Shown: positions 1-8,611 of the stretch, piece after piece
Numbering within the stretch: the first letter of the stretch is position 1
How the letters are laid out: the number at the start of each line of letters is the position of its first letter
Source of the DNA: a bacterium
GTDB taxonomy: Bacteria > Spirochaetota > Spirochaetia > Treponematales > Rectinemataceae
Direction of reading: 5' to 3'
Assembly: GCA_021779995.1 (NCBI GenBank)
Contig: JAJXZP010000027.1
Span: 1 to 34,736 of the forward strand
Length of the DNA: 34,736 nucleotides
Translations under genes and position numbers: made by a program
The notes under the pieces: model-generated
Seen by the model: the letters and a program-made list of their open reading frames with translations, nothing else
The model's database searches: none
Told to the model about the DNA's origin: nothing

Positions 1-173
1 TCGCGGGACTCGATCGCTCCCGCATCATGCTGGGGCTCGAAGCCATGTTCTCCCGCCGGGTCTTCCACTCGCGGATCAGCTTGCCGGAGACCCTGGATAG
101 GATATGGAGGAAGACCTATCCGACGCCCCTCAAGACCAAGGCCGCGTATCTTCCCGCCTTCGCGCTTGGGTAA
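1..173 (+). CDS. 3' end of a truncated gene, product unknown
   Basis: An open frame enters from the left edge (first full codon at position 3) and stops with TAA at 171-173, giving about 56 residues that end in ...KTKAAYLPAFALG. The fragment is rich in Arg, Leu and aromatic residues and reads like an ordinary C-terminus. I do not recognise the family. About 50 bp separate it from the convergent SRPBCC gene. It is called because the frame is open to the edge and codon use resembles the neighbours. A chance open frame of this length is possible in GC-rich DNA. Confidence 0.4.
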   Translation, partial: AGLDRSRIMLGLEAMFSRRVFHSRISLPETLDRIWRKTYPTPLKTKAAYLPAFALG

Positions 174-224
174 CCGGGAGGGAGGGGGGTATCACTAGGC
201 TTCGTAACACTATTGAGGCGCTCG

Positions 225-1232
225 TCAGCTGTTCGGGCTGTGGGCGGCGTTGCGGGCGGCGAAGGCTTTCTCGAGTTCCCGCATCATGTGCTCGAAGTCG
301 CCCTGGGCGAAGAGTTGCATGATCTGGAGCTGCATGGGGAAGTCGGGACGGACGAGCATGTCGGTGCGGTAGGTGACGTGGATGGCGCTTTTGCCGCCCA
401 GCTCGAAGGCGTGGAGCCGCCAGCCGCCCGTGGAGCTGCGGCAGCTGCCGTCGCTCCCGATCATGCCGAAGCTGAGGGTGGCTGAGGTCGGCGACAAGCG
501 CGTGAGCACGTTGCGCAGCACCAAGGTCGAAGAGTATTGGAAGCCGAGCGCCTTCACCACGCTTTTCTGCTCGGTCACGGCCACGTCGCCCTCGGTCGAG
601 CGCACGCGCACCGAGGCGATCCGGGAAAAGATCTTGGGAGAGTCCTGGTAGTCGCTGAGGAGGCCGATGAGGTCGTCGAGCCTCCCCAGGAGGACAGTCT
701 CCACCTCCACGGAGTTTCTGATCCACCTCGAGCCGTCGCTCAGGGTGACGAGCTTGACCATGAAGCCGAGGGTGCGTACCCGGCCGAGGAGCGAGGCCGC
801 ATCTTTGGGCAGCGCTTCGGGTGCGGCCTGGGCGGCGGCGTCAGGGGCCGCGGCGCTCTCGGCCGCGCCGGGCTGCGCCGGGGCATTCGGCGCCGTACTA
901 CCCTGGGCGGTGCCGCTCTCGGCCGCACCGGACTGCGCCGCGCCGCTTTGCGCCGCACCGGGCGGCAGCGCACTATTCTGGGAAACGCCGGTCTGCGCCT
1001 CACTGCTTTGCACCGCGCCGCTTTGGGGCGCACTATCCTGGGCGGCGGCGCTCGGCACCGTGCCGCTCGGTACCATGTTGCTTTGCGCCGCACCGCTTTG
1101 CGCCGCGCTGCTTTGCGCGAAGGAGCCTGGGGCGCCGAGTGCGAGGAAGGCGGCCGCTGCCGCCGCGAGAAGGACTCCGGATGGTCGCCTGCGGGTCGGC
1201 GTCGGGGAAGGCACGAGGGGCACGCGGTTCAT
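225..1232 (-). CDS. Secreted SRPBCC/polyketide-cyclase-like protein with Ala-Gln-Ser repeat linker
   Basis: 335 aa from the ATG at 1232. The start is chosen because it directly precedes a signal peptide (basic RRR, then an Ala-rich hydrophobic core ending GSFAQ) and lies about 25 nt below a good promoter; an upstream in-frame start would begin inside the -35 box. After the signal comes a linker of roughly 100 residues built from degenerate five-residue units such as AAQSG. The C-terminal half (about residues 150-330) looks like the helix-grip START/SRPBCC fold: a helix with LDDLIGLLSDYQDSPKIFSRI, then beta strands, then a long final helix (MQLFAQGDFEHMMRELEKAF). Members bind lipids or other hydrophobic ligands. 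The ligand here cannot be told, and export is unusual for this fold. Fold assignment is moderate; export is fairly sure. Confidence 0.7.
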   Translation of the reverse strand: MNRVPLVPSPTPTRRRPSGVLLAAAAAAFLALGAPGSFAQSSAAQSGAAQSNMVPSGTVPSAAAQDSAPQSGAVQSSEAQTGVSQNSALPPGAAQSGAAQSGAAESGTAQGSTAPNAPAQPGAAESAAAPDAAAQAAPEALPKDAASLLGRVRTLGFMVKLVTLSDGSRWIRNSVEVETVLLGRLDDLIGLLSDYQDSPKIFSRIASVRVRSTEGDVAVTEQKSVVKALGFQYSSTLVLRNVLTRLSPTSATLSFGMIGSDGSCRSSTGGWRLHAFELGGKSAIHVTYRTDMLVRPDFPMQLQIMQLFAQGDFEHMMRELEKAFAARNAAHSPNS

Positions 1233-1263
1233 GTGGTTTCCGTTCGATGTCCGGGATAAAAAT

Positions 1264-1292
1264 AGCATAATCGAGCGGGTAGGAGAGGTCAA
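1264..1292 (-). promoter_or_regulatory. Sigma70-type promoter of the SRPBCC gene
   Basis: Reading the minus strand, TTGACC (1292-1287) is separated by exactly 17 bp from TATGCT (1269-1264). That is 5/6 and 4/6 matches to the -35 and -10 consensus. Transcription would begin near 1257, giving a leader of about 25 nt before the ATG at 1232. Confidence 0.6.
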
Positions 1293-1356
1293 CTTGATTC
1301 CGCCGGCCGAGCGGACTATTGTAACCGCGTGAGCCCGACGGTCTTTCGCGATGGAC

Positions 1357-1399
1357 CTGAGCCAATTTCAAAACTCGGTTAGTTTTGAAATTGGCTCAG
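1357..1399. repeat. Perfect inverted repeat, 19-bp arms, 5-nt loop
   Basis: Arms 1357-1375 and 1381-1399 are exact reverse complements around the loop CGGTT; the arm core reads GAGCCAATTTCAAAACT. It is AT-richer than the surrounding genome and is the first of three stem-loops leading into the DUF4160 gene. It has no poly-T tail, so a plain terminator is not obvious. Confidence 0.85.
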
Positions 1400-1436
1400 C
1401 ATTTGCTCCGGTTTCTTCGAAACCCTGCGCAAATGC
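1399..1436. repeat. Imperfect stem-loop, middle of a three-hairpin series
   Basis: Outer arms GCATTTGC (1399-1406) and GCAAATGC (1429-1436) enclose an inner perfect hairpin GGTTTC-TTC-GAAACC (1410-1424), with small unpaired stretches between the two stems. It abuts the first inverted repeat and lies 14 bp before the third. Confidence 0.7.
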
Positions 1437-1450
1437 CGCAATTTATGGTA

Positions 1451-1484
1451 GCTCTTGTAAAATGCGTCCGCATTTTACAAGAGC
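1451..1484. repeat. Perfect inverted repeat containing the DUF4160 start codon
   Basis: Arms GCTCTTGTAAAATGCG (1451-1466) and its exact reverse complement (1469-1484) flank a 2-nt centre. In RNA this would be a 15-bp stem with a 4-nt loop. The ATG of the DUF4160 gene (1462-1464) lies within the left arm, so the folded mRNA would hide the start codon. As DNA it is a 34-bp palindrome suited to a dimeric repressor. Confidence 0.85.
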
Positions 1485-1701
1485 CTCACCTTTCAGATTT
1501 TTCTTCTTCTCGCGCGAAGAATCGAGGATCCACGTTCATGTGCTCGGCCCCGACGGCGAGGCCAAGTTCTGGGTCGAACCTGCCGTAGAGTTGGCGTTCA
1601 ATTCGGGCTTCAGCGACCGAGAGCTCGCACGACTCGGGAACCTTGTCGCGAACCATAAAAAGGAGATCCTCAATGCCTGGCATCGCCACTTCCCCGGTTG
1701 A
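1462..1701 (+). CDS. DUF4160 family protein (possible toxin-antitoxin partner)
   Basis: 79 aa. The family signature is clear: FRFFFFSREESRIHVHV, then GPDGEAKFWVEP, then a helical end closing with AWHRHF. DUF4160 proteins are small, of unknown biochemical function, and commonly sit next to a DUF2442 gene in arrangements suspected to be toxin-antitoxin modules. Start at 1462 is preferred because the N-terminus MRPHFTRASPF then has the same length and spacing as my recollection of the family N-terminus (roughly MSPTVFR followed by an aromatic residue). No good Shine-Dalgarno precedes it, and the ATG is buried in a perfect palindrome. The stop overlaps the next gene by 29 bp, indicating translational coupling. 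Confidence 0.75.
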   Translation: MRPHFTRASPFRFFFFSREESRIHVHVLGPDGEAKFWVEPAVELAFNSGFSDRELARLGNLVANHKKEILNAWHRHFPG

Positions 1702-1921
1702 GATAGTTCAAGTGACGCGTTTCGGCATCTGGCTCGCGATCGAGGACGAAGAGCTATTCCTCGACTACGATCATTTCCCCTGGTTCCGGAACGCCACGAT
1801 CGCCGCGGTTTGCGCGGTCGAGATGCCGGCGAAAGGCCATCTTTACTGGCCCGAGCTGGATGTGGATCTGGAAGTGGACAGTATCCGCCGGCCGGAGGAC
1901 TTCCCCCTCGTCGCGAAATAG
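1673..1921 (+). CDS. DUF2442 family protein
   Basis: 82 aa: a short beta-rich protein with FGIWLAIEDEELFLDYDHFPWFRNATIAAV and a C-terminal HLYWPELDVDLEVDSIRRPEDFPL, which is the hallmark of DUF2442. The start at 1673 is set by AGGAG at 1661-1665 with 7-nt spacing; a longer frame from 1643 would have no ribosome site. It overlaps the end of the DUF4160 gene, so the two are made from one message. DUF2442 is generally considered the likely antitoxin or DNA-binding partner in such pairs. That role is inferred from genomic association and has not been shown here. Confidence 0.8.
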   Translation: MPGIATSPVEIVQVTRFGIWLAIEDEELFLDYDHFPWFRNATIAAVCAVEMPAKGHLYWPELDVDLEVDSIRRPEDFPLVAK

Positions 1922-2043
1922 TCCGCATGGGTGAGCCGGAAATTCAGTATACTCTGTATCGGCTCGCGCCGGCCGGGTTTCCGACGAACATGTCGTCGAC
2001 CTGCGCGGTCCGAACACGATAACCGAACAGGGAGGATTTCCGC

Positions 2044-3213
2044 ATGGACGATTTCGTCTTCCACAACACCACGAAGATCATTTTCGGCCGGGGGGCCGAG
2101 ACTCGGGTCGGCGAGGAGGCGAAGGCCTTCGCGTCGAAGGTGCTGATCCACTACGGCGGGGGCAGCGCGAAGAAGTCGGGGCTCTTCGACAGGGTCGCGG
2201 CCTCGCTCAAGGCCGCGGGCGTTTCCTATGTCGAGTTGGGCGGCGTGGCGCCCAACCCGCGGCTAAGTCTCGTCCGCCAGGGCATCGAGCTCTGCCGCAA
2301 GGAGAAGGTGGGCCTCGTCCTGGCCATCGGCGGCGGCAGCGCCATCGACTCCTCCAAGGCCATTGCCTTGGGCGTGCCCTACTCGGGCGATGTCTGGGAT
2401 TTCTTCACCGGCGCGGCCGTTCCCACGGAGGCCCTGCCCATCGGGACGGTGCTCACCATCCCGGCGGCGGGCAGCGAGGCGAGCACGGGCTGCGTCATCA
2501 CGAAGGAGGAGGGGCTCTTCAAGCGGGCGGTCAACTCCGAGCTCATCTATCCGCGCTTCTCGGCCCTCAACCCCGAGCTGGCTTTCACCCTGCCCAAGGA
2601 GCAGGTGGCCAACGGGGCGGCCGACATCATGTCCCACCTCTTCGAGCGCTATTTCACCAACTCCCGCCCGGTGGAGCTCACCGACCGTCTCATCGAGGCC
2701 ACCCTGCGCACGGTGATCGACGCGGCGCCCCGGGTCCTCGCCACGCCGGGCGACTACGACGCCTGGGCCGAGCTCATGTGGGCCGGCACGATAGCGCACA
2801 ATAATCTTCTCAACACCGGTCGCGTGGGCGACTGGGGCTCGCACGATATCGAGCACGAGCTGTCGGCCTCCTACGACATCGCGCACGGGGCGGGGCTCGC
2901 GGTCGTGTTTCCCGCCTGGATGAAGTACGTCTACAAGCACGACGTGCCGCGCTTCGCCCAGATCGCCGGCAGGGTCTGGGGCGTCGACAACGCCTACATG
3001 GACCAGGAGCGCGCGGCCCTGGCCGGCATCGAGCGGCTCGAAGGCTTCTGGCAGCACCTCGGCCTCAAGGTGCGGCTCTCCGGCCTGGGCATCGGGGCGG
3101 AGCGCATTCCCGAGATGGCCGACAAGCTGACGAACAAGGGCACGAGCACCGTGGGCAACTTCATCAAGGTGGGCAGGAAAGAGGCCGAGGCCATCTACCG
3201 CCTGGCGCTCTAG
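2044..3213 (+). CDS. Iron-containing NAD(P)H-dependent alcohol dehydrogenase, YqhD/BdhA type
   Basis: 389 aa, normal length for the YqhD/butanol dehydrogenase branch of group III alcohol dehydrogenases. These reduce aldehydes to alcohols with NADPH in the cytoplasm. The N-terminal nucleotide-binding half has GGGSAIDSSKAIA (about 96-108). The C-terminal helical half has the four metal ligands at the positions known for E. coli YqhD: D194, H198, H267 and H281 (ADIMSH, SHDIEH, IAHGAG). RBS GGGAGGA lies about 7 nt before the ATG. A TATACT -10-like box at 1948-1953 lacks a convincing -35. It stands alone, with the GreB leader ORF 13 bp downstream. Roles in fermentation or aldehyde detoxification are both plausible. 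Confidence 0.9.
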   Translation: MDDFVFHNTTKIIFGRGAETRVGEEAKAFASKVLIHYGGGSAKKSGLFDRVAASLKAAGVSYVELGGVAPNPRLSLVRQGIELCRKEKVGLVLAIGGGSAIDSSKAIALGVPYSGDVWDFFTGAAVPTEALPIGTVLTIPAAGSEASTGCVITKEEGLFKRAVNSELIYPRFSALNPELAFTLPKEQVANGAADIMSHLFERYFTNSRPVELTDRLIEATLRTVIDAAPRVLATPGDYDAWAELMWAGTIAHNNLLNTGRVGDWGSHDIEHELSASYDIAHGAGLAVVFPAWMKYVYKHDVPRFAQIAGRVWGVDNAYMDQERAALAGIERLEGFWQHLGLKVRLSGLGIGAERIPEMADKLTNKGTSTVGNFIKVGRKEAEAIYRLAL

Positions 3214-3226
3214 CGGAGGCTTTCCC

Positions 3227-3274
3227 ATGCTTCGAGCGGTTCCGCGCCCCGCCGGGGGCCGGGTCCTGATGTGA
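3227..3274 (+). CDS. 15-codon leader ORF overlapping the greB start
   Basis: A short frame MLRAVPRPAGGRVLM begins at ATG 3227 with a strong GGAGG (3215-3219) 7 nt upstream. It ends with TGA at 3272-3274 inside the junction ATGTGA, where the downstream gene's GTG (3271-3273) overlaps the stop. The downstream gene has no good ribosome site of its own. This is the layout of a translationally coupled leader peptide. It could instead be a fortuitous frame or mark a different real start for the downstream protein. Confidence 0.45.
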   Translation: MLRAVPRPAGGRVLM

Positions 3275-3828
3275 GCCGCGCCTTCGTGGACGAGGACGCC
3301 TCGGCTTCGAACGAGGCCGAGGCGCCCGAGCTCAAGATTCCCATCCCTCCCGGATCGCGGAACTACCTCACCGCCGAGGGGGCCGAGGCGCTGAGCCGCG
3401 AGCTGCACGAGCTCACGGCGGCCGAGCGGCCCCGGCTCCAGGCCGAGTTCGCTGTCGCTGCGGCGGCGGGCACGATGATCGACCCCGACGAGCTCTCGGC
3501 CCTCCGCGCGCGCCTGGGCGAGGTCGACCGGCGCATAGCCTACCTCGACGCGATGGCCGGACTGGCCGAGCTCGTCCCCCTCCCCCCGCCGGAGGGCAGG
3601 GACAGGGTCAAGTTCGGCGCGACCGTCCGCGTCCGCGACCCTCGGGGTGGGGAGACTGAATACAGGATCGTCGGGGTGGACGAGGCCGATCCCGGCCGCG
3701 GCCTCCTGGGCTGGCCCTCGCCCGTGGCGCGCGCCCTCATCGGCAAGAAGGTCGGGGAGCTCGCCCTCGTCAAGCTCCCCGGGGGAGAACTGAGCGTGCG
3801 GGTCCTCGCCATCGGCTACGGTCCCTGA
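3271..3828 (+). CDS. greB: GreA/GreB-family transcription elongation factor
   Basis: 185 aa from GTG 3271; the N-terminus MSRAFVDEDA matches the usual GreB opening, which supports the start. A coiled-coil hairpin (about residues 35-95, ending LGEVDRRIAYLDAM) is followed by the FKBP-like C-terminal domain (GATVRVRDPRGGETEYRIVGVDEAD ... LLGWPSPVARALIGKKVGE). Gre factors enter the RNA polymerase secondary channel and stimulate transcript cleavage. The tip that normally reads GDxSE is GTMID here, so the first catalytic acid is replaced by Thr and the second by Asp. Cleavage activity may be lost or altered, as in Gfh-type homologues. The gene is converging on bipA and is probably coupled to the upstream leader ORF. 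Confidence 0.82.
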   Translation: MSRAFVDEDASASNEAEAPELKIPIPPGSRNYLTAEGAEALSRELHELTAAERPRLQAEFAVAAAAGTMIDPDELSALRARLGEVDRRIAYLDAMAGLAELVPLPPPEGRDRVKFGATVRVRDPRGGETEYRIVGVDEADPGRGLLGWPSPVARALIGKKVGELALVKLPGGELSVRVLAIGYGP

Positions 3829-3879
3829 GGCGGGGCCCCGAGTCTGGACGCCGATCCGGCCGTGGGCGCCGCCCCGACT

Positions 3880-5718
<1,839 letters not shown>

Positions 5719-5816
5719 GCTCTGGTGTTTCCTGGGTTTCTGTACGAGGAAGGATGGAGCATCATAGACTCATGAGGAAAAACATTCTAGGCTGTCCGGA
5801 TAAGGAGACCACCAGG

Positions 5817-6305
5817 ATGAGCACGACCGACTACGACAAGCTTCTCGCGACCATCGAGGCGCAGGAGCGCGAGCTGCAGTTCGACAGTTTCTCCAACGAC
5901 GACGCCTGGGCCCTGGGCACGGCCCTGGTCGAGAAGGCGCGCTCGCGCCGCCTGGCCATCACCATCGACATCTGCCGCGGAGCCCAGCAGCTCTTCCACT
6001 ACGCCTTCTCCGGCACCTCGGCCGACAACGACCAGTGGGTGATCCGCAAGAACCGCGTGGTCGCACGCTTCGGGCGGAGCTCCTTCGCGGTGGGCCGGGC
6101 CCTCGCGAAGGACGGCACCACCATGGAGGCGAAGCACTACCTCAGTTCCGTGGACTACGCCTCCCACGGCGGGGCCTTCCCCCTCACCCTGAAGGGCACG
6201 GGTCCGGTGGGCACGGTCACGGTGTCGGGGCTCCCCCAGGAAGACGACCACGCTCTCGTGGTGGAGACGATCCGCGAGTTCCTCTCCTCGCGGCGCCAGG
6301 GATAG
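5817..6305 (+). CDS. UPF0303 / heme-degrading-domain protein
   Basis: 162 aa from ATG 5817, chosen because AAGGAGA (about 5801-5807) sits 9 nt upstream; an in-frame ATG at 5754 has no such site. The sequence fits the UPF0303 family (heme-degrading Pfam domain, relatives of HbpS and yeast YBR137w): WALGTALVEKARSRRLAITIDICRGAQQLFHYAFSGTSADNDQWVIRKNRVVARFGRSSFAVG, then ASHGGAFPLTLKGTGPVGTVTVSGLPQEDDHALVVETI. Members form oligomers and some bind heme or metals; the physiological role is not settled. It is a single gene, divergent from typA across a 98-bp gap. Confidence 0.85.
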   Translation: MSTTDYDKLLATIEAQERELQFDSFSNDDAWALGTALVEKARSRRLAITIDICRGAQQLFHYAFSGTSADNDQWVIRKNRVVARFGRSSFAVGRALAKDGTTMEAKHYLSSVDYASHGGAFPLTLKGTGPVGTVTVSGLPQEDDHALVVETIREFLSSRRQG

Positions 6306-6326
6306 GGAAGAGGGGGAGAAAAAGGG

Positions 6327-6358
6327 GAGAGACGCGGAGGCGCACAGACGAGCCGGTC
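6327..6358 (+). repeat. Dispersed intergenic repeat, copy A
   Basis: A 32-bp stretch containing CGCGGAGGC, then CACAGACG and GCCGGTC. It aligns at roughly 90% identity to 10273-10306, both in the same orientation and both downstream of a gene end. It begins about 21 bp after the UPF0303 stop. Confidence 0.6.
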
Positions 6359-6480
6359 GTCCGACTTTCGGAAAAACCTCAGCTAAAAAACGTTCGGGCG
6401 AGAGAAGGCCATGGCGGCCATGATCATTCACCGAGCGGATAAAAAGGGCCTGGACGGGTGTCTCCTGCGATGAAAGGCGG

Positions 6481-6528
6481 CCGGCCGCGCTGTCGCCCGG
6501 CCGCGTTGTCACCCGGCCGCGTTGTCAC
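6481..6528 (+). repeat. Three tandem copies of a 16-bp unit
   Basis: Unit CCGGCCGCGTTGTCAC at 6497-6512 and 6513-6528 is identical; the copy at 6481-6496 has two changes. A fourth, decayed start (CCGGCC) follows at 6529. It is a minisatellite-like array outside any gene. Confidence 0.8.
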
Positions 6529-6699
6529 CCGGCCCCTCGTCCCGGCGCTTCTCGCGCCGGAGGCTACGTGCTAGCATCCATCCGAGTGTCATCTGCGCCA
6601 GGTTGAGCGCCCCAGGGTCCGCCCCGGTGACCGGGCCCTCCCCGTAAGCCTGCGACCGGGCGCGGCGCATTCGAGAGACTGTCGGGGAGGACTGACACC

Positions 6700-7329
6700 A
6701 TGCGTCGACTCGCGCGAGCGGATAGGAAGGACGGCGCTCCGGAAAAGGTCGAAGGAGCCGGCTCCGGGGGGAGCGAAGCGCCGCTCTGCGCGAGGCGGGG
6801 CTGGGCCACGGGTCGCGGCTTTCCCCTGCTCCACCGAGTTTTCCAGATCGGCCTCGTCCTCAAGGGCTTCAATGCCCTCGTGGAACTGGCGAGCGGTTCC
6901 GTGCTGCTCGTCTTCTCGGTCGGGAAACTGCGGACGCTGGTCGATTCCGTCGCTGGAGGGCTGGGTAGTCCTTGGCTTCGTCGGCACTGGGCTTCCCTGT
7001 TTTACAGGATCGGGCAGGGGATCGCTCCCGATACCAGGACCTTCTTCACCTGGTTTCTCCTGAGCCACGGAGCCGTCAAGGTCTTCATCATCGTCTGCCT
7101 GCTGCGCGGCTGGATCTGGGCCTACCCCTTGGGTATCGCCGTGTTCGCGGCCTTCATCGCCTATCAGATCGCCCAGATCGCCGCGGCCCATCACTCGGCC
7201 CTCTTCGTCGTCCTCACCGTGCTCGACTGCTTGGTGATCTACCTGACGGCCAACGAGTGGCGCCACGCGCGCCTGACCGCGCCGGTCCGAGGCGGACGGA
7301 GGGAGGGCTCGCCCGGCGCTCCGGACTAG
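6700..7329 (+). CDS. DUF2127 family membrane protein
   Basis: 209 aa. After a charged, probably cytoplasmic N-terminus of about 40 residues, LLHRVFQIGLVLKGFNALVELASG matches the opening of DUF2127 proteins. About four hydrophobic segments follow (roughly residues 49-75, 120-147, 147-170 and 170-187), the last ending in YLTANEWRHAR. DUF2127 members are small inner-membrane proteins without known activity. The start is supported by GGGGAGGA about 9 nt upstream. Only 54 bp separate it from the ankyrin gene, so the two may be co-transcribed. Confidence 0.8.
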   Translation: MRRLARADRKDGAPEKVEGAGSGGSEAPLCARRGWATGRGFPLLHRVFQIGLVLKGFNALVELASGSVLLVFSVGKLRTLVDSVAGGLGSPWLRRHWASLFYRIGQGIAPDTRTFFTWFLLSHGAVKVFIIVCLLRGWIWAYPLGIAVFAAFIAYQIAQIAAAHHSALFVVLTVLDCLVIYLTANEWRHARLTAPVRGGRREGSPGAPD

Positions 7330-7383
7330 CCCTGGAGGAGAGGAGCCTTCGCGCCGATACGGTATACGAAGGAGCTTCCGGCG

Positions 7384-8328
7384 ATGCCTGCGAAGTGGGT
7401 GGCGATCTTCTCTCTCGCGCTCGCGGTGGCTTGCGGCGCCTTCGCCCAGGATATCTTCGAGCTGGTCAGGACCGGAGACTCCGATCGGGTCTCGGCCGCC
7501 CTCGCGGCCGGAGTCTCCGTTCTCCAGCGCGATGCGAACGGCGCGACGCCGCTCATGATCGCGGCCGCGTACGGCCGCGATGCCCGCACGATCGACCTCC
7601 TCGTCAAGGCAGGAGATTCCGTGGAGGACCGGGACGGGGCCGGCCTGACGGCCCTGATGTACGCCGCCAGGCACAATCCCGACGCGGCCTTCTGCGCCCG
7701 CCTCATCGCCGCGGGCGCCGCGGTCAACGAGCTCAGCTACTACCGCGAGACGCCCCTGATCCTGGCCGCCATGGGAAACCACAGCCCCGCGGTCGTCCGA
7801 TCGCTCATCGAAGCGGGGGCGTCGGTGGATGCGAGGGACATCAACGGCATGACCCCGCTCATGCTCGCGGCCCAGTATGTGAACCTGCCCGCCCTCGCGG
7901 CCCTCATCGCCGCGGGGGCCGATGTCAACGCGATAGAGCCGGACGAGCTCTGCTCCCCCATCATATTTGCCGCGTACTACGACGATGATCCGAAGGCCGT
8001 GGCCGAGCTCCTCGCAGCCGGCGCAAAGGTCGACGTCCGCGGCCCCAACGGATATACGCCGCTCATGTATGCGCTCCGGACCGACAAGAAAATCGCCGTG
8101 GTCGAGCCGCTGCTCGCGGCGGAGCTGAAGATCGCGCCTCGAAGCATCACCGGTCTCGATCGCGCGCTGAGCTTCGCGGCGCGCTACGACCACGATCCCG
8201 CCGTGTTCGAGCTCCTCGTGAAAGCCGGCGCGAATCCGGAGGCCTGCGACGATTCGGGCGTGAGCGCGCGGGAGTACGCCCGGGAGAATCCCGCACTGGG
8301 GAAATATCCCATTCCCGGGGGAAAGTGA
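7384..8328 (+). CDS. Exported ankyrin-repeat protein
   Basis: 314 aa. A cleavable-looking signal peptide (MPAKWVAIFSLALAVACGAFAQD) is followed by about eight to nine ankyrin repeats filling the rest of the protein, with motifs such as GATPLMIAAAYG, GMTPLMLAAQYV and GYTPLMYALRTD at about 33-35-residue spacing. Ankyrin stacks bind other proteins; location is probably periplasmic. AAGGAG about 8 nt before the ATG supports the start. A stem-loop follows 12 bp after the stop. No enzymatic domain is attached and no partner can be named. Confidence 0.9.
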   Translation: MPAKWVAIFSLALAVACGAFAQDIFELVRTGDSDRVSAALAAGVSVLQRDANGATPLMIAAAYGRDARTIDLLVKAGDSVEDRDGAGLTALMYAARHNPDAAFCARLIAAGAAVNELSYYRETPLILAAMGNHSPAVVRSLIEAGASVDARDINGMTPLMLAAQYVNLPALAALIAAGADVNAIEPDELCSPIIFAAYYDDDPKAVAELLAAGAKVDVRGPNGYTPLMYALRTDKKIAVVEPLLAAELKIAPRSITGLDRALSFAARYDHDPAVFELLVKAGANPEACDDSGVSAREYARENPALGKYPIPGGK

Positions 8329-8339
8329 CAGCTTCCGAC

Positions 8340-8374
8340 CCGCCGGATTGCGGCCCTCGCGGCAGGGCCGGCGG
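8340..8374 (+). terminator. Two-tier stem-loop after the ankyrin gene
   Basis: GGCCCT-CGCGGC-AGGGCC (8352-8369) forms an inner hairpin, and CCGCC (8340-8344) can pair with GGCGG (8370-8374) around it. There is no T-run, so if it terminates transcription it is not a classical intrinsic terminator. Confidence 0.4.
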
Positions 8375-8409
8375 AACGCCAGCGCGGCGCTACATCCCAT
8401 GCGTAGGGA

Positions 8410-8523
8410 CTCTTCCCGCGCTACGGCTTCCGCGCGCTGACCATTCTCGATAAAGGCAAGAGGAACCCAGGCGTCATCGTCTCCACGGATGTCTGGGGAC
8501 TCAAGCAGCATTTTGTCGCCTGA
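8410..8523 (+). pseudogene. Possible decayed gene fragment
   Basis: A 38-codon frame without a start codon reads LFPRYGFRALTILDKGKR, then NPGVIVSTDVWGLKQHFVA, and stops with TGA at 8521-8523; a stop codon lies just upstream. The composition (balanced Phe, Tyr, Lys, Val) looks more like a true protein end than GC-rich noise. The family is not recognised. It may be chance. Confidence 0.2.
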
Positions 8524-8611
8524 GGGAGCCGCCGCGGACGGCCGGCGGCCCGCAAAGCCCTCAACTCGCCGCGGCGCCCCTCCGATCCTAGATGGAGCAG
8601 GAGCGGCAGGC

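Larger units (their letters stand above)
6306..6699. other. Intergenic region with repeats, no gene seen
   Basis: 394 bp between the UPF0303 and DUF2127 genes. It starts purine-rich, then holds one copy of a 32-34 bp dispersed repeat, a triplicated 16-bp unit, and finally GGGGAGGA (about 6683-6690), the ribosome site for the next gene. No credible reading frame, RNA gene or clear promoter was recognised. Confidence 0.5.

Noticed and set aside
1357-1399. First inverted repeat taken as a simple terminator
   Set aside because: No gene ends just upstream on the plus strand, and there is no T-run on either side; it is better grouped with the other hairpins.
1351-1461. Longer DUF4160 reading frame starting at 1351
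   Set aside because: It would translate the first two hairpins; the family N-terminus corresponds to the ATG at 1462.
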